The translations under genes and the position numbers were made by a program. 64,000 nt of DNA, from contig NZ_CP108423.1 in assembly GCF_035917235.1 (NCBI RefSeq), positions 1,054,001 to 1,118,000 on the forward strand. Direction: 5' to 3'. The notes under the pieces were generated by a model that was given only the letters and a program-made list of their open reading frames with translations, was not told the DNA's origin and searched no databases. Below are positions 1 to 10,900 of this stretch, in pieces. Source of the DNA: Streptomyces sp. NBC_01294 (lineage in GTDB: Bacteria > Actinomycetota > Actinomycetes > Streptomycetales > Streptomycetaceae). Each line of letters begins with the position of its first letter. Positions within the stretch are counted from its first letter, which is position 1.

Positions 1-1
1 G

Positions 2-2176
2 GCACAGGCACTCGTGATCGCCACCGTGGTCGGAATGGGCGGCGTCGGCAAGACGGCGCTGGCACTGCACGTGGCGCACCGCGTCCGGGACACCTACCCG
101 GACGGCCAGCTGTACGCGGACCTGCGCGGCTCCGACCCGGTGCCGGCCGATCCGGAGGCGGTGCTCAGCAGCTTCCTGGTGGCGCTCGGGGTGCCCGGCG
201 ACGCGGTGCCGGACGGGCTGGACGCGCGCTCGGCGCTGTTCCGGTCCGTGGTGGACGGGCGGCGGCTGCTGCTGGTGCTCGACAACGCCAAGGACGCGGC
301 GCAGATCCGGCCGCTGCTGCCCGGGGCGGTCGGCTGCGCGGTCCTCACCACCGGGCGCACCCGGCCGGCCGGGCTGCCGGCCACCGTCCAGGTCGACCTG
401 GACGTGTTCCAGCCGTCCGAGGCGCTGGACCTGCTCGGCCGCACGATCGGCGCGGAGCGGCTGACCGCCGAACGGGAGGCGGCGCTGGAGCTGGTGGTGG
501 CCTGCGGGTACCTGCCGCTGGCGGTCCGGATCGTGGCGGCCCGCCTCGCGGCCCGGCCTGGCTGGACGGTGCAGACGCTCAGCCGCCGGCTCCAGGTGGA
601 GCGGCGGCGGATCGACGAGCTGCGGATCGGCGACCTCGCGGTGGCGGCGGCCTTCGAACTGAGCTATCGCCAGCTGACCCCCGATCAGGCCCGGGCGTTC
701 CGGCTGGTCGCCTCGGTGGACGGGCCGGACATCGGCCTGTCGGCGGCCGCGGCCCTGCTCGACCTCGACGAGTACGACGCCGAGGACCTGCTGGAGGCGC
801 TGGTGGACGTGGCGATGGTGGAGTCGCCGTTCCCGGGGCGCTACCGGTACCACGACCTGCTGCGGGCGTTCGCCCGGCGGCGTCCGGTGGAGGGGGCCGA
901 CGCGGGAGGCCCCACTTCGGCGGCCGGTGGCGCGGCGGAGAGCGGGGAGGCGCTGGCGGCCCGGGACCGGCTGCTGGACCACCTGCTGGCCACGGCCTGC
1001 ACCGCCTTCCAGCACGCGGTGCCGGGCGACCCGGCGGCGGGCGCGCTGGGTCCGGCCCGCTCCCCCGGTGTGGCGCTGTCGGGATGGGACGCGGCCCGGG
1101 AGTGGACGGCGGCGGAGCGTGCTGGCGCGGTGGCGCTGGCGGCCCAGGTCGCCGCGGACGCGGGAGCGGGCACGGCGGGCGGTACGGCGGGCGGCACCGG
1201 AGACGGTACCGCGGGCCGTGCGGCAGGCAGTACGGCGGGCGGCGCGGTGCTGCCGGACGGCGTGCAGGGGACCGCGCTGCGGGCCGCGATCGATCTGCTG
1301 ATCGCGCTCACCCCCTTCGTCCTCACCCCGCCGAGCCGTCAACTCGCCACCACCGCCGACGCGCTGGCCGAGGCGGCGGTGCGGCACGGCGACGTCCGGG
1401 CCGCCGGACGTGCGCACTTCCTGCGCGGGAACGTCGCCCTGGCGGCGACCCGGCTGGACGCGGCCGAGGCCGCGGCCCGGCAGGCGGTGGACGCGGCGCG
1501 AACCGCCGGCGACACGGTGATCCTGCGCCAGGCGCTCAACGACCTGGGCCTGATCTGCCAGTTCCTCAGCCGCTTCGACGAGGCGGTGGACCACTACGAC
1601 CAGGCCCTGCTGCTGGCCAACGCGCTGGGGCACCGCTCCGGCGCCTTGGTGACCACCGTGAACGCCGCGCTGGCACGGGTGCGCAGCGGGCGGGCGGAGG
1701 AGGCGGTGGAGATCTGTCACGAGGTGCTCGTCGAGCTGCGGACCCGGCAGGACGACCCCGGGCGTGCGTACACCTTGTACGTACTGGGCCTGGCGCTGCA
1801 CGGGCTCGGGCGGCACGAGGAGGCGGTGACCTGGTTCCGGGAGTGTCTGGCGGTGGCGACGGGAGCCGGTCTGCGGGACCGGGCCGCGCACGCGCGCTAC
1901 CGGATGGCGGACAGTCTGCGCTCGCTCGGCCGGGCCGACGAGGCGCTCGACCACGCCGGGCAGGCGCTGGTGCTCTGCGAGGAGCTGGGGGCCGAGCGGG
2001 ACCAGGCGCAGGCGCTGCTGGTGCTGGGCCGCTCGCTGGCGGACCTCGGGCGCGGGGCCGAGGCGGGGGCGCGGTTGCGGCAGGCGTACGAGATCTTCTG
2101 CCGCCTGGGGCTTCCGGAGGCTGCCGAGGTGGCCGTCCTGCTGGAGGAGCCGGCGTTGGCGCTGGTCGATCCCTGA
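2..2176 (+). CDS. NB-ARC/TPR regulator, 5' truncated by window edge
   Basis: The reading frame is open to the first base of the window, so the true start lies outside; the GTG at 14 is internal. The visible part begins with a Walker A P-loop (GMGGVGKT) and runs through an NB-ARC-type ATPase (Walker B-like LLLVLDN; YLPLAVR in place of the usual GLPLA). A low-complexity Gly/Ala/Thr linker (about nt 1150-1250) follows, then a C-terminal array of TPR-like helical repeats with A-x-x-x-G and EEAVxxxxxAL patterns. This is the architecture of the AfsR/SARP or HTH-NB-ARC-TPR regulators common at Streptomyces clusters; the DNA-binding part is not visible. It converges on the small exported-peptide gene and probably controls the NRPS genes, which is inference. 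Without its N-terminus, SARP and XRE types cannot be told apart. Confidence 0.85.
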   Translation, partial: AQALVIATVVGMGGVGKTALALHVAHRVRDTYPDGQLYADLRGSDPVPADPEAVLSSFLVALGVPGDAVPDGLDARSALFRSVVDGRRLLLVLDNAKDAAQIRPLLPGAVGCAVLTTGRTRPAGLPATVQVDLDVFQPSEALDLLGRTIGAERLTAEREAALELVVACGYLPLAVRIVAARLAARPGWTVQTLSRRLQVERRRIDELRIGDLAVAAAFELSYRQLTPDQARAFRLVASVDGPDIGLSAAAALLDLDEYDAEDLLEALVDVAMVESPFPGRYRYHDLLRAFARRRPVEGADAGGPTSAAGGAAESGEALAARDRLLDHLLATACTAFQHAVPGDPAAGALGPARSPGVALSGWDAAREWTAAERAGAVALAAQVAADAGAGTAGGTAGGTGDGTAGRAAGSTAGGAVLPDGVQGTALRAAIDLLIALTPFVLTPPSRQLATTADALAEAAVRHGDVRAAGRAHFLRGNVALAATRLDAAEAAARQAVDAARTAGDTVILRQALNDLGLICQFLSRFDEAVDHYDQALLLANALGHRSGALVTTVNAALARVRSGRAEEAVEICHEVLVELRTRQDDPGRAYTLYVLGLALHGLGRHEEAVTWFRECLAVATGAGLRDRAAHARYRMADSLRSLGRADEALDHAGQALVLCEELGAERDQAQALLVLGRSLADLGRGAEAGARLRQAYEIFCRLGLPEAAEVAVLLEEPALALVDP

Positions 2177-2247
2177 GGGTCGGAGGCTTGTGGGTGCGGC
2201 GGCCGTGGAGAAACGGTCCTGCTCATCGCGCCGCTCACCCGCACGGC

Positions 2248-2469
2248 TCAGGAGCCGGTGCTGTTCCAGTCCTTGTCGTCGGTCGGGGTGGGGGTCGGGG
2301 TCGGCACGGTGGCCTGCGTGGCGCCGACGCCCCCGCCCTGCCCGGTGCCGTCGGCGCCGTCGGCCAGCGCCACTCCGGCCCCGCCGAGGGCGATCACCGC
2401 ACCGAGGCCGAGGCCCGCGACGGCCAGGCGGATCCGAGCGGCACCGGAGGTGTTCGACTGCTTCGCCAT
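2248..2469 (-). CDS. Small exported peptide (73 aa)
   Basis: The ATG at 2469 has an AGGGAG-type ribosome binding site. Residues 1-36 look like a Sec signal: basic start, a hydrophobic Leu/Ala/Gly/Val stretch (about residues 14-33) and an Ala-Leu-Ala-Asp cleavage-type site. The mature part is about 37 residues, rich in Gly, Thr and Pro, with a (PT)n tract and an acidic/aromatic tail ending DKDWNSTGS. There is no lipobox, cysteine pair or enzyme motif. It sits tail-to-tail with the NB-ARC/TPR regulator, and the GTTGAYC repeat array lies upstream of it. Function is unknown; a secreted signal or cell-surface peptide linked to the neighbouring regulator is possible but not shown. Confidence 0.65.
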   Translation of the reverse strand: MAKQSNTSGAARIRLAVAGLGLGAVIALGGAGVALADGADGTGQGGGVGATQATVPTPTPTPTDDKDWNSTGS

Positions 2470-2568
2470 GACTGCTCCCTAGGACGTCTTCCCTGGTGGG
2501 AAGGGGTTTTCCGGGACTTCCCGGAGTGTTCCGGGCTGATGGGATGAGCATGGCAAGGGGCGTTCAAC

Positions 2569-2605
2569 CGCGGATCAACGCACGAGCACCGTGCGTTGAT
2601 CCGCG
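2569..2605 (-). terminator. Perfect 16-bp hairpin downstream of the dimethylargininase gene
   Basis: Arms 2569-2584 and 2590-2605 are perfect reverse complements around a 5-nt loop. No clear T-run follows. The hairpin lies between the 3' end of the dimethylargininase gene and the start of the small exported-peptide gene, so it could terminate the NRPS operon transcript. Its stem contains the GATCAAC/GTTGATC word of the adjacent repeat array, so it may instead be an operator. Confidence 0.6.
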
Positions 2606-2676
2606 TCGTTGATCGGGGCGTTGACCGGCGCCGTTGACCGGGACGTTGACCGGGACGTTGACCGGCGTCGTTGACC
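2595..2676. repeat. Seven GTTGAYC direct repeats at 12-13 bp spacing
   Basis: The heptamer GTTGATC or GTTGACC starts at 2595, 2608, 2620, 2633, 2645, 2657 and 2670. An inverted copy (GATCAAC) sits at 2573-2579 inside the hairpin. Spacing averages about 12.5 bp, so alternate copies fall about 25 bp apart. The array lies in the 249-nt gap that must carry the promoter of the small exported-peptide gene. Regularly spaced heptamers resemble a regulator-binding array; the spacing differs from the 11-bp repeats usual for SARP proteins. Confidence 0.8.
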
Positions 2677-2718
2677 GGGGTGGCGACCGACGCCCGCGGG
2701 GCGTTCATCCGGTGTGGC

Positions 2719-3534
2719 TCAGGCCGCCGCCTCGCGGATCTCCAAAGTGCAGCACTTCACGCTGCCGCCGCCCTTGAACAGCTCGGAGAGGTCCACCCCG
2801 ACCGGCCGGAAGCCGCGCTCGCGCAGCCGGGCCGCCACCCCGGTCGCCGCCTCCGGCAGCACCACGTTCAGGCCGTCGCTCATCAGGTTGAGGCCGAACA
2901 CTTCAGCGTCCTCCTCCTCGACCAGCACCGCGTCCGGGAAGAGCCGCCGCAGCACCGCCCGGCTGCCCGCCGAGAACGCGCCGGGGTAGTACACGACCTG
3001 GTCGGCGTCGAGCACGCCGAGCGCGGTGTCGAGGTGGTAGAAGCGCGGGTCGACGAGGTCGAGCCCGATCACCGGGCGGCCGAGGAACTCCTGCGCCTCC
3101 GCGTGACCCTCGCTCACGCTGCGGAAGCCGCGCCCGGCGAGCAGGTGACTGCCTGTCAGCAGCAGGTCGCCCTCGCCCTCGTTGACGTGGACCGGGTCGT
3201 GGGTGGCGAAGCCGTTGGCCCGGAACCACTCCAGGTAGGCGGGGCCTTCGGCGGCGCGCTCGGCGTTGCGGAACCGGGCGCCGAGCACCCTGCCGTCGAC
3301 GACGGTGGCGCCGTTGGCCGCGTAGACCATGTCGGGCAGGCCGGGGATCGGGTCGATCAGGTCGACGCGGTGGCCGAGTTCGACGTACAGGGCGTACAGC
3401 CGCTCCCACTGGGCGACGGCGAGGCCGGTGTCGACCGGCTTGGCCGGGTCCATCCAGGGGTTGATCGCGTAGCTGACCTCGAAGTGGGTCGGACGGCACA
3501 TCAGGAAGCGGCGCCGGCGGGCGGTGCGGGTCAT
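2719..3534 (-). CDS. ddaH: Dimethylargininase-like amidinohydrolase
   Basis: At 271 aa it matches the single-domain DDAH/arginine deiminase (pentein) fold. Family-typical features are an early RPTHFEV segment, the NEGEGDLLLTG segment (117-128), the catalytic His in FYHLD (H167) and the nucleophile Cys near the C-terminus in GGGSVKCCT (C261). DDAH hydrolyses N-omega-methylated arginines to citrulline plus methylamines; some relatives act on other guanidines. It is the last gene of the NRPS strand, separated from the exporter by a 150-nt spacer with tandem repeats, so it may be a neighbour rather than a pathway enzyme. A role with a guanidine amino acid is speculative, though one A domain of NRPS-C has an acidic pocket. 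ATG at 3534 has GGAG upstream. Confidence 0.85.
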   Translation of the reverse strand: MTRTARRRRFLMCRPTHFEVSYAINPWMDPAKPVDTGLAVAQWERLYALYVELGHRVDLIDPIPGLPDMVYAANGATVVDGRVLGARFRNAERAAEGPAYLEWFRANGFATHDPVHVNEGEGDLLLTGSHLLAGRGFRSVSEGHAEAQEFLGRPVIGLDLVDPRFYHLDTALGVLDADQVVYYPGAFSAGSRAVLRRLFPDAVLVEEEDAEVFGLNLMSDGLNVVLPEAATGVAARLRERGFRPVGVDLSELFKGGGSVKCCTLEIREAAA

Positions 3535-3584
3535 GGAGGGCTCCGGGAGAAGTGAGGGTGCGGCCGCGAAGATCCGGACGGCAG

Positions 3585-3655
3585 GAAGAACCGGACAGCG
3601 GGGGGAACCGGACAGCGGGAAGAACCGGACAGCGGGGGGAACCGGACGTGCGGGG
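3585..3655. repeat. About four tandem copies of a ~17-bp unit
   Basis: Units built on GAACCGGACAGCGGG recur back to back in the spacer between the exporter and dimethylargininase genes, alternating AGAACC and GGAACC starts. The last copy is degenerate (GGACGTGCGGG). The array would lie in the 5' leader of the dimethylargininase transcript. Confidence 0.75.
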
Positions 3656-3684
3656 AGGGGCGGGGTCAGGGCGACGCTGGGCGG

Positions 3685-4989
3685 TCAGGACTCCGCGGGA
3701 CGCTCGGGGAAGCTCCGCAGGCCGCGGAGCGGGCTGGCCAGCAGCACCGCTCCGGCCGACAGCAGCACGCTCGCCATGATCCAGAGGGTGGTGCGGGCGC
3801 CGAGCACCTCGCCCATCCAGCCGCCGAGGAGGGCGCCCACCGGAATGGCGCTGAAGTTGACGGTCGAGGCGCTGGCCCGGATGCGGCCGATCATCGCGGG
3901 CGGGCAGTACGCCTGGTAGAAGCTGCCGGCGATGACGTTCCCGGCGACCACGCCGCAGACCGCGACCGACCAGGCCACCGTGCTCACCGCCAGCGGCAGC
4001 CGGTCGCCGGCCATCGGCAGCAGGAGGATGAACGGCGCCCCCACCAGCTCGCAGAGCAGCAGCCCGCGCGCCGTCCCGAACCGGCGGGCGATCCGTCCGG
4101 CGAGCGCCGCCCCGGCGAGGCCGCCGATCGACACCACCGCGAACACCGCCCCGACGCCACCGGGGGTCACTCCCACGCTGCGGATCAGGAAGATGGTCTG
4201 CACGGCCTGGATGCCGTTGAGGCCGAGGTTGCCAACGGCCGCGAAGCTCGCCAGCGTGCGCAGGTACGGGTCACGCGCCAGGAACCGGACCCCCTCGCCG
4301 ATCTCGCGCAGGATCCCGCGCCGTTCGGAGACCGGCGGCGGCTTCTCCTCGGCCCGGATGGTGCCGACGCAGATCGCCGCCACCAGGTAGGTGACCGCGT
4401 CGGCGAGCAGACCGCTGACCGCGCCGAACGCCTGGGAGAGCAGGCCGGCCAGGCCGGGGCCGGCGATCTCCGCCGCCGCGTCGCCGGAGCGCAGTTTGAC
4501 GTTGGCCTCCAGCAGGTCCTGCTTGGCGACCAGAACGGGCAGGACGGCGCCGTTCGCGGTGGACAGGAACACCTTGACCGCGCCGGCCAGCAGCGCCACC
4601 ACCACCAGTTGGGCCATGGTCAGCAGGCCCAGCCAGCCGGCCACCGGCACGCTGCCGAACAGCAACAGCAGCAGGAGGTCGCAGACCAGCATCACCTTCA
4701 GCCGGGGCCAGCGGTCCACCCAGGCACCGGCCAGCAGGCCGAGGAAGAGCCAGGGCACCCACGCGGAGGCGGTCAGCAGGCCGACCATGAACGGCGAGGC
4801 CTCCAGGGTGACGACGGCCACCAGGGCGAGGGCGACGTTGCCGACGGCGGTGCCGAGGCCGCTGGTCGTCTCACCGATCCAGAGCTTGCGGAAGTTGGCC
4901 TGCGCCCAGAGGCCCCAGCGGCTCCTTCGCGGCGGGTCCGGCGCCGGGGGCGACGGCGGGAACGGCGGTTTGACGGAGGCTGTGGTCAT
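3685..4989 (-). CDS. MFS exporter, EntS/MFS_3-like
   Basis: The 434-aa protein has a Pro-rich cytoplasmic N-terminus (about residues 1-25), then FRKLWIGETTSGLGTAV, the typical opening of the MFS_3 (enterobactin exporter-like) group, and about 12 hydrophobic segments. An A-motif-like GAWVDRWPRLKV loop follows TM2. The ATG lies only 6 nt after the NRPS-C stop, so the two are almost certainly co-transcribed. The likely role is export of the finished peptide and self-protection; the substrate is inferred from position only. Confidence 0.85.
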   Translation of the reverse strand: MTTASVKPPFPPSPPAPDPPRRSRWGLWAQANFRKLWIGETTSGLGTAVGNVALALVAVVTLEASPFMVGLLTASAWVPWLFLGLLAGAWVDRWPRLKVMLVCDLLLLLLFGSVPVAGWLGLLTMAQLVVVALLAGAVKVFLSTANGAVLPVLVAKQDLLEANVKLRSGDAAAEIAGPGLAGLLSQAFGAVSGLLADAVTYLVAAICVGTIRAEEKPPPVSERRGILREIGEGVRFLARDPYLRTLASFAAVGNLGLNGIQAVQTIFLIRSVGVTPGGVGAVFAVVSIGGLAGAALAGRIARRFGTARGLLLCELVGAPFILLLPMAGDRLPLAVSTVAWSVAVCGVVAGNVIAGSFYQAYCPPAMIGRIRASASTVNFSAIPVGALLGGWMGEVLGARTTLWIMASVLLSAGAVLLASPLRGLRSFPERPAES

Positions 4990-4995
4990 GGCGGG

Positions 4996-7900
4996 TCACG
5001 CTCCAAGCTTCTCGGCGAGCACTGCGGCGATCCGTGCGACGGGCTCCGGCCGCGTCATGGCGCCGTGTGTGCAGGTGATGCGGTGCTCCTCGACGCGGCC
5101 GTCGACGTACGGGTGCCAGGCCGCCGCGTAGGGCCAGTCGGCGGGCTTGTCGAGGGTGGCGCCGAAGAAGACGGCGTCGCCCCGGTAGCGGTCCGGTACG
5201 TGCTCGGCCATCAGCTTGCGGTGCAGCTCGAACACGTCGGGCAGGACGCCGGCGGCCTCGCCGAGGAGTGCGGTGAGGTCGGCCTGGCCGCGTCCGTCGG
5301 CCGGGTCGTAGCCGAGCGAGGCGAGGAGCTCGGCGAGGGTGTCGACCGGGTCGTCCGAGGACGGGGCGGCGCCGGCGGCGGCGTACCGGGCGGGGTCGGC
5401 GGGCAGGGCGTCGAGGAGGGCGAGCAGGGCGATGTCCTGGCCCTCCGCCTGGAGGGCGACGGCCATCGCCTGGGCGACCACCCCGCCGAAGGACCAGCCG
5501 AGCAGGTGGTACGGCCCCTCCGGCTGGACTGCGCGGATCTGCCGTACGTAGTCCTCGGCGATCTCGGTGACGGAGGACGGGGAGCCTCCGCGCAGACCGC
5601 GCGCCTGGAGGCCGTGGACCGGGCGGTCCGGGTCGAGGTGGCGCAGCAGTCCGGAGTAGACCCAGCTGATGCCCGCGGCGGGGTGGACGCAGAACAGCGG
5701 GGCTCTGGCGCCGCCGGCGCGCAGCGGGAGGAGGACGTCGAGGGCGCTGTCGGCGTCGGCGGCTGCCGCGCCGCCCCGGTCGAGATCGAGGTCCCGGCCT
5801 GCGTTCCGTTCGGAGTCCCGTTCGGAGTCCCGGGTGAGGCGATGGCCCAGGGCGGCGACGGTGGGGGCTTCGAAGAGCGCCCGCATGCCGAGGTCGGCGC
5901 CGAGCGCGGTCCGGATCCGGCCGAGCAGCTTCATCGCCAGGAGGGAATGGCCGCCGAGGTCGAAGAAGCCGTCGTCGATGGAGACCGGGCCCGGGAGGCC
6001 GAGGACCTCGGCGAAGAGGCCGCAGAGCAGCTCCTCGTGCGGTGTCCGGGGTGCGCGGCCGGTGGGCGAGGAGAGGAAGTCGGGGGCGGGGAGCGCGCGC
6101 CGGTCGACCTTGCCGCTGGCGGTCAGGGGCAGCGCGTCGAGAGGGACGACGGCGGCCGGGAGCATGTGGCCCGGCAGCGACTCCGCGGCGAAGGCGCGCA
6201 GTTCGGCGTGGTCGAGCGGGCCGTCCACCACGACGTGGGCGACCAGCCGGGGACCGGCGGCGCCGTCCTCGTGGACCGTCACGGTGGCGGCGTGGACCCG
6301 GGGGTGGCGCGTCAGCACGTGCTCGATCTCGCCGGGTTCGATCCGGAAGCCGCGGATCTTGACCTGGTGGTCGGTGCGTCCCAGGTAGTCGAGGTTGCCG
6401 TCCCGGGTGCGGCGCACCAGGTCGCCGGTGCGGTACATCCGTTCCCCCGGCGCGAACGGGTCGGCCACGAAGCGCTCGGCGGTGAGCGCCGGACGCCCGA
6501 GGTAGCCGCGGGCCAGGCCGGCGCCCGCCAGGTACAGCTCGCCCGGGACGCCGGGCGGTACGGGGTTCAGGTGCGCGTCGAGGACGTGGGCGCGGGTACC
6601 GAAGACGGTGCGGCCGAGGGCGGGGCGTTCGGTGGCGGCGAACGGCTGGGTGAGTGCGTCGACGGTGGATTCGGTGGGGCCGTAGAGGTTGTGTGCGGTG
6701 GTCGCGGGTGCCTCGCGCAGGCGGGTCCACAGGGACTGGCCGACGGCCTCGCCGCCGAGCAGCACCACGCGCGGCGCGGGCGCGTCCAGCAGTCCCTCGT
6801 CGAGGAGTTGTTCGGCGTAGGAGGGGGTGATCTCAAGGACGTCGACGGACTCCGTCCGGAGGTGCCGGACGAGCGCGGCGGCGTCGCGGCGGACCTCGTC
6901 GCCGATCAGGTGCAGTTCGTGGCCGGCGATCAGCCAGAGCAGGCCGTCCCAGGAGGCGTCGAAGCAGAGCGAGGCGGTGAGTGCGACGCGCCGACGGCCG
7001 TACTGGCGCTCGGTGGCGCCGATCGGGCCGGTGGCTGAGCGGTGCGAGGCGAGCAGTGCGGCGATCGAACCGTGGCTGACCACGACGCCCTTGGGGCGGC
7101 CGGTGGAGCCGGAGGTGTAGATGACGTAGGCGGCGTCGCGGGCGACGGCGCGGGGCGGCGGGTTGTCGGCGACGTCGCGGGCGACGGCGTGGTGGTCGGT
7201 TTCGTCCGCCGAGGCCGCCGGTGCCGCCGCCAGGACGGGCAGGCCGGCGAGCAGTTCGGGCAGCGGCCAGCCGTCGCCGGTCACGGCCAGCGCGGGCGCG
7301 GCGTCGGCCAGCATGGCGGCGGTCCGGTCGGCCGGGTACTCGGCGTCCAGCGGGAGCGAGGCGGCTCCGGCCTTGAGGACGGCGATCAGGGCGATCACAG
7401 TCTCCGCGGAGCGCGGCAGGGCCAGGGCGACCACCGAGTCCGGGCCGGCGCCCGCGGCCGTGAGGCGGTGGGCGAGCCGGTTGGCGCGGGTGTTCAGCTC
7501 GGCCCAGCTGAGCCGGGTGTCCCCGGCGACCAGGGCGGTCGCGTCCGGGGTGCGGGCCGCTTGGGCCTCGAAGGCGGCGGGCAGCAGCGGAACGTCCGCC
7601 GGCAACGCGTCGCCATGGCCGCGGAGTTCCGCGCGCTCGGCGGCGGAGAGCAGCTCGACCCCGCCGATCGGCCGATCGGGGCGGGCGGCCACCGCCGTCA
7701 GGAGGCGGCCCAGCCGGACCGCCAGGGACTCGACGGTCTCCCGGTCGAACAGGTCGGTGGCGAAGTCGATCGCGCATTCCAGCCCGGCGGGCGCGCCGTC
7801 GGCGTCGAAGGACTCGCCCATGGCGATGGAGAGGTCGAACTTGGCGACGTACCCGCCGACCGGTTCGACGGTGGCCGCCAGGCCCGCCAGGTCGAGCGGC

Positions 7901-10900
7901 GCCTCGCCGGAACCGCCCGGCGTGCCGGTACCGCCCCCGCCCTGGAGCAGCAGCATCACCTGGAAGAGCGGGTGCCGGGCCAGTGAGCGGGCCGGGTTGA
8001 GTTCCTCGACCAGCCGCTCGAAGGGCACGTCCTGGTGGGCGTGGGCGTCGAGTTGGGTCTCCCGGACGCGGTGGAGCAGATCGGTGAAGGTCGGGTCGCC
8101 GGAGGTGTCGGTGCGCAGGACGAGGGTGTTGACGAAGAAGCCGACCAGGTCCTCCAGCGCCTCGTCCGAGCGGCCGGCGACGACCGACCCGATCGGTACG
8201 TCGGTACCGGCCCCGAGCCGGGTGAGGAGCGCGGCGAGCCCGGCCTGCAGGGTCATGAACATCGTGACCCGGTGCTCACGCGACACGTCGACCAGCGACC
8301 GGTGCAGTGCGGCACCGAGCGGGAGGACGACGCGGTCGCCGCGGTGGCTGCTGTCCGCCCGCCGGGGGCGGTCCACCGGGAGCGACAGCTCCTCGGGGAG
8401 CCCGGCCAGGGCGTCCCGCCAGTAGCCGAGCTGGCGGGAGACCAGGCTCTCCTGGTCCTCCTCGTCGCCGAGCAGCTCGCGCTGCCAGAGCGCGTAGTCG
8501 GCGTACTGCACCGGCAGCGGCTGCCACTGGGGCACCGATCCGTCGCGGCGGGCGGCGTAGGCGGCGGCCAGGTCGCGCAGCAGCGGGTCCATGGACCAGC
8601 CGTCGCCGGCGATGTGGTGCAGGACGAGGACGAGCAGGTGCTCGTCGGCACCGTGCTCGGCCGCGGCGACCTCGTCGGCACCGGACTCGTGGGCGGCGAG
8701 CTCGCCGGCGGCGAGCGGGAACAGGTGGGCGCGTACGGGGAGTTCGGAGGCGAGGTCGAAGGGGAGGGAGGTGCACTCGGCCAGGGCGGCCGCCGGGTCG
8801 GCGGGCGGGGTGGTGTGGCGTTCGAAGGGCACCCGGGCCTCGGCGGGATGGACGATCCGCTGCCGGGGCTCGCCGTCCTGCTCGGTGATCAGCGTGCGCA
8901 GGATCTCGTGCCGGGCGACCAGGTCGCCGAGGGCGAGTTCGAGGGCGGCCGGGTCGAGCGGGCCGGTGACGCGCAGGGCGAGCGGGAGGTTGTAGAGGGC
9001 GCTGGGGCCTTCCATCCGGTCGATCAGCCAGAGCCGCTGCTGGGCGAAGGACAGCGGAAGCCGTTCCGGGCGCTCGCCGGGCGTCAGTGCGAGCCGGCCC
9101 CCGGCGCCGTCCAGCCGCTGGGCCAGGCCGGCCACCGTCGGCGCCTCGAAGACGTCCCGGACGTCGATCTCGGCCGCGAACAGCGTGCGGACCCGGCTGA
9201 CCACCTTCATGGCGAGCAGCGAGTGGCCGCCGAGGGCGAAGAAGTCGTCGTCGACGGAGACCGGACCCGTCACGCCGAGCACCTCGCCGAACAGGCCGCA
9301 GAACAGTTCCTCGCGCGCCGTCCGGGCGGCCCGGCCGCCGGCGAAGAGCTGGAAGTCGGGGGCGGGCAGGGCGCGCCGGTCGACCTTGCCGCTGCCGGTC
9401 AGCGGCAGCGCGTCGAGGGTGACGACCGCCGCCGGGACCATGTAGGCGGGGAGGGTCTGCGCAACGAACCTCCGCAGTTCGACGGCGAGTTCGGGGCTGG
9501 GCGCGGTGACCGCGCAGTGGGCGACCAGGCGGCGGTCGCCGTCCGCGCTCTCGTGCGGGGTGACCACGGCTTGGCGGACGGCCGGGTGCCGGGTCAGCGC
9601 CTGCTCGATCTCGCCGGGTTCGATCCGGAAGCCGCGGATCTTGACCTGGTGGTCGGTGCGTCCCAGGTAATCGATCCGGCCGTCGCGGCCGCGGCGGACC
9701 AGGTCGCCGGTGCGATACATCCGCTCTCCCGGCGCGAACGGGTCGGCCACGAAGCGCTCGGCGGTGAGCGCCGGGCGGCCCAGGTAGCCGCGGGCCAGGC
9801 TGTCGCCGGCCAGGTACAGCTCGCCGGGGACGCCGGCGGGGACGGGGTTCAGGTGCTCGTCGAGGACGTAGGCGCGGGTGCCGAGGACGGTGTGACCCAT
9901 GGTGGGGCGCTCCGAGTCGCCGTACGCCTGGAGCAGGGTGTCGACGGTGCACTCGGTGGGCCCGTAGAGGTTGTGGCCGGTGGTGTCCGGGGCCTCGCGC
10001 AGGCGGGTCCACAGCGCCTGGCCGATCGGTTCGCCGCCGAGCAGCACCACGCGCGGCGCGGGCGCGTCCAACAGGCCCTCGGCAATGAGCTGTTCGGCGT
10101 AGGTGGGGGTGAACTGGACGGCGTCGACGCCCGCCGTGCGGATGTGCCGGACCAGGGCGGCCGGGTCACGGCGCAGGTCCTCGCCGATCAGGTGCAGCTC
10201 GTGGCCGGCGACCATCCACAGCAGGCTGTTCCAGGAGGCGTCGAAGCAGAGCGAGGCGGTCAGTGCGGCGCGCAGCCGGCCGTGCGTCCGCTCGGGCTCG
10301 CCGAAGGTCTCCGCCCGGTGGGCGGCCAGCAGGCCGGCGATCGCACCGTGGCTCACCACCACGCCCTTGGGGCGGCCGGTGGAGCCGGAGGTGTAGATGA
10401 CGTAGGCGGCGTGGGACGGGGTGACGCGGACGGGCGGGGTGTCGGCGGGCCTGTCGGCCCAGTTCTGTTCGCCGGCGTCCAGGACGGTGAGGCCGTCCAG
10501 CGCCTCGGGCAGCGGCCAGCCGGAGTGGGTGAGGACGGCCGCCGGGCGGGCGTCGGCCAGCATGTGGGCGGTGCGCTCCAGCGGGTACTCGGCGTCCAGC
10601 GGGAGGAAGGCCGCACCGGCCTTGAGCACGGCGAGCTGGGAGACCACCGTCTCCACCGAGCGGGGCAGGGCGAGCGCGACCACGTCCTCGGGTCCGATGC
10701 CGGCGGCCCGCAGGCCGTGGGCGAGGCGGTTCGCGCGGGCGTCCAGCTCGGCGTAGGTCAGCCGGGTCTCCCCGAAGACCAGGGCCGTGAGGTCCGGCGC
10801 GGCCGCCACCCGGTCCGCGAAGGCGGATGGGATCAGCGGGAGTTGGGCGGGAAGCGGCCGGTGGCCGCCGAGGAGTGCGGCGCGCTCGTCCTCGGCCAGC

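Noticed and set aside
2595..2676. CRISPR-like array
   Set aside because: Repeat units are 7 bp with 5-6 bp spacers, far too short for CRISPR, and no cas genes are present.
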